Assembly: GCA_035504415.1 (NCBI GenBank)
Contig: DATJRY010000013.1
Coordinates: 165,189-229,188 of the forward strand
DNA length: 64,000 bases
Direction: 5' to 3'
DNA from: Candidatus Sulfotelmatobacter sp.
GTDB lineage: Bacteria; Vulcanimicrobiota; Vulcanimicrobiia; Vulcanimicrobiales; Vulcanimicrobiaceae
A program made the translations under genes and the position numbers. Shown here in pieces: positions 62,772-64,000 of this stretch. Under the pieces are notes generated by a model that searched no databases, was not told the DNA's origin, and saw only the letters and a program-made list of their open reading frames with translations. Every line of letters starts with the position of its first letter. Positions within the stretch are counted from its first letter, which is position 1.

Positions 62772-63080
62772 AGGCTGCCGCAGCGGCGAGCCCACGTGCG
62801 GCTTCCCGTGCCGTCGCTCGCTTGCTCGACCGCCCAGCCGCAAAGGACCACCGGGGCGCCGCCCTGAAGCCGCTACTACGGAAGACACCGTGAGGTGATC
62901 GTGCGGGCCTACGGGGCTCGCGCTGGATCGTCCGGCCGGCTTCCACCAGAATTTTTCCGAATTTCTCAACCAAGTGGACGCACGCGTCCGCCTGCGAGGC
63001 CCGCTCGATGACGCTCTGCGCTGTCGCGATGTGCCCGCGGACGAGGGCTGCGGGCGTCCGAGAGAGGCCAGCACACTCCA
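62772..63080. other. Non-coding region before rne/rng
   Basis: These 309 bp contain no convincing gene. I see a short palindrome GGACG-CACG-CGTCC near 62983 and a small AT-rich patch (AATTTTTCCGAATTTCTC near 62952). I do not see an RNase P or 4.5S RNA signature. It probably holds the promoter and leader of the RNase E/G gene; in other bacteria that leader is structured and self-regulating. Confidence 0.45.
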
Positions 63081-64000
63081 TTGTCCACCGACATCCTCAT
63101 CTCGAGCGATCCGTGGGAAAACCGCGTCGCGATCCTCGAGGAAGGTCGTCTCGCCGAAATCTACGTCGAGCGCGAAGAGCGCGTCATCGGCTCCATCTAC
63201 AAGGGCAAGGTCGTCAACGTCTTGCCGGGGATGGGTGCCAGTTTCGTCGACATCGGTCTCGGTCGTAACGCGTTTCTCTACGTCGACGACATCAACAAGA
63301 CGCCGCTGAACATCGGCGACGTCGAAGTCACCTCCGGCCGCAGCGGCTATACGATCACCGAGAAGGTCAGCCGCGGCGACGACGTCCTGGTGCAGATCGT
63401 CAAGGAGCCGCGCGGCCTCAAGGGCGCGCGCGTCTCGACCAACATCTCGCTCCCGGGCCGCTACCTGATCTTGATGCCGACGGGGCGCTTCAGCGGCGTC
63501 TCGCGCAAGATCGAGTCGGCCGACGAGCGCAACCGGCTCAAGACGATCATGAAGGCGATCCGTCCCGAAGGGATGGCGACCGTCGTGCGCACGGCGGCGG
63601 CCGGCGTCTCCAACGCCGAGCTGATCGCCGACCTCGGCGTGCTGATCCGCATGTGGCACGGGATCCTCGAGCAGTTCAAGGCGCTGCCGGCGCCGGCGTT
63701 GCTGCACAAGGACATGAACCTCGTCTACAAGACGGCACGCGACTTCATCACCCCGCAAGTGCAGAACGTCTGGCTCGACGATCCGACGGAGCTCGAGGAC
63801 GTGCGCGACTTCATGCGCATGCTCGGCCCGCAGTACGTCGAGCGCATCAAGTATTACGAGGGCGGGAAGCGGCTTTTCGCCGACTTCAAGATCGACGACG
63901 AGATCGCGCGCTTGATGAAGCCGACGGTGAAGCTGCCCTCGGGCGGCTCGATCGTGATCGAGTCGACCGAAGCGCTGACCGTCGTCGACGTCAACTCCGG
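63081..64000 (+). CDS. Ribonuclease E/G, 5' part (runs off the window)
   Basis: RNase E/G cuts single-stranded RNA in mRNA decay and rRNA/tRNA maturation. The visible ~306 residues show the family N-terminus (DILISSDPWENRVAILEEGRLAEIYVEREERVIGSIYKGKV), the S1 domain (VVNVLPGMGASFVDIGLGRNAFLYVDDI) and the 5'-sensor/RNase H-like part with VSTNISLPGRYLILMP. The segment ending VIESTEALTVVDVNSG carries the catalytic-site Asp. The start is unsure: TTG 63081 is the nearest in-frame choice, with only weak Shine-Dalgarno sequence. RNase G or the core of RNase E cannot be told apart without the C-terminus, beyond 64000. Confidence 0.88.
   Translation, partial: MSTDILISSDPWENRVAILEEGRLAEIYVEREERVIGSIYKGKVVNVLPGMGASFVDIGLGRNAFLYVDDINKTPLNIGDVEVTSGRSGYTITEKVSRGDDVLVQIVKEPRGLKGARVSTNISLPGRYLILMPTGRFSGVSRKIESADERNRLKTIMKAIRPEGMATVVRTAAAGVSNAELIADLGVLIRMWHGILEQFKALPAPALLHKDMNLVYKTARDFITPQVQNVWLDDPTELEDVRDFMRMLGPQYVERIKYYEGGKRLFADFKIDDEIARLMKPTVKLPSGGSIVIESTEALTVVDVNS

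Overview
The window comes from a GC-rich bacterium (roughly two thirds G+C by eye) with an LPS-bearing outer membrane. GTG and TTG starts and 4-nt stop/start overlaps are common. The left edge, dnaN-recF-dciA-gyrB, is the classic origin-proximal order, so oriC and dnaA probably lie just upstream. A diderm envelope combined with an SLH-domain porin, DUF3084, a single LptF/G-type permease and an extra LpxB-like protein points to the Terrabacteria side of the tree. Candidatus Eremiobacterota (WPS-2/Vulcanimicrobiota) is my best guess. That is inference; no rRNA or marker search was possible.

Layout. 1-5.1 kb: replication genes. 5.2-31.7 kb: one very large plus-strand envelope supercluster, interrupted only by a minus-strand Thr-Pro lipoprotein. 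It runs TamB, BamA, three Skp/OmpH-like periplasmic proteins (one carrying two Skp units), LpxD, LpxC, FabZ, LpxA, LpxB, a metallophosphoesterase that is a candidate for the missing LpxH step, an LpxB-like protein, an O-antigen-ligase-like protein, LptC-like, LptB, LptF/G, DUF3084, a RuvX/YqgF-like nuclease, an SLH porin, a TPR protein and a glycosyltransferase. It therefore encodes lipid A synthesis, part of the export machine, outer-membrane protein assembly and tethering of the outer membrane to the cell wall. A 143-bp palindromic element with 33-bp perfect arms closes it.

31.8-39.2 kb (minus strand): a secreted protein with a pilus/secretin-type domain, a RecQ helicase with a UvrD/PcrA-like C-terminal tail, and a chemoreceptor between two molybdate-type solute-binding proteins. 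39.4-42 kb: dnaX-ybaB-recR; recR has no canonical start. 42-50.8 kb: a decayed membrane gene, a MOSC protein, two related membrane proteins and a DUF4129-DUF4350-MoxR-DUF58 operon with SpoIIM and RDD proteins nearby. 50.8-54.3 kb: MerR regulator with MFS exporter, a VOC protein and a DUF697 protein. 54.3-59.5 kb: an M48 metallopeptidase and a minC-minD-minD-minE division-site operon with two MinD paralogues. 59.5-60.9 kb: a short island of visibly lower GC with two or three unrecognised genes, one a membrane protein. 61-64 kb: RodA, a small secreted protein and the start of an RNase E/G gene that runs off the window.

I recognised no rRNA, tRNA, CRISPR array or intact insertion sequence.
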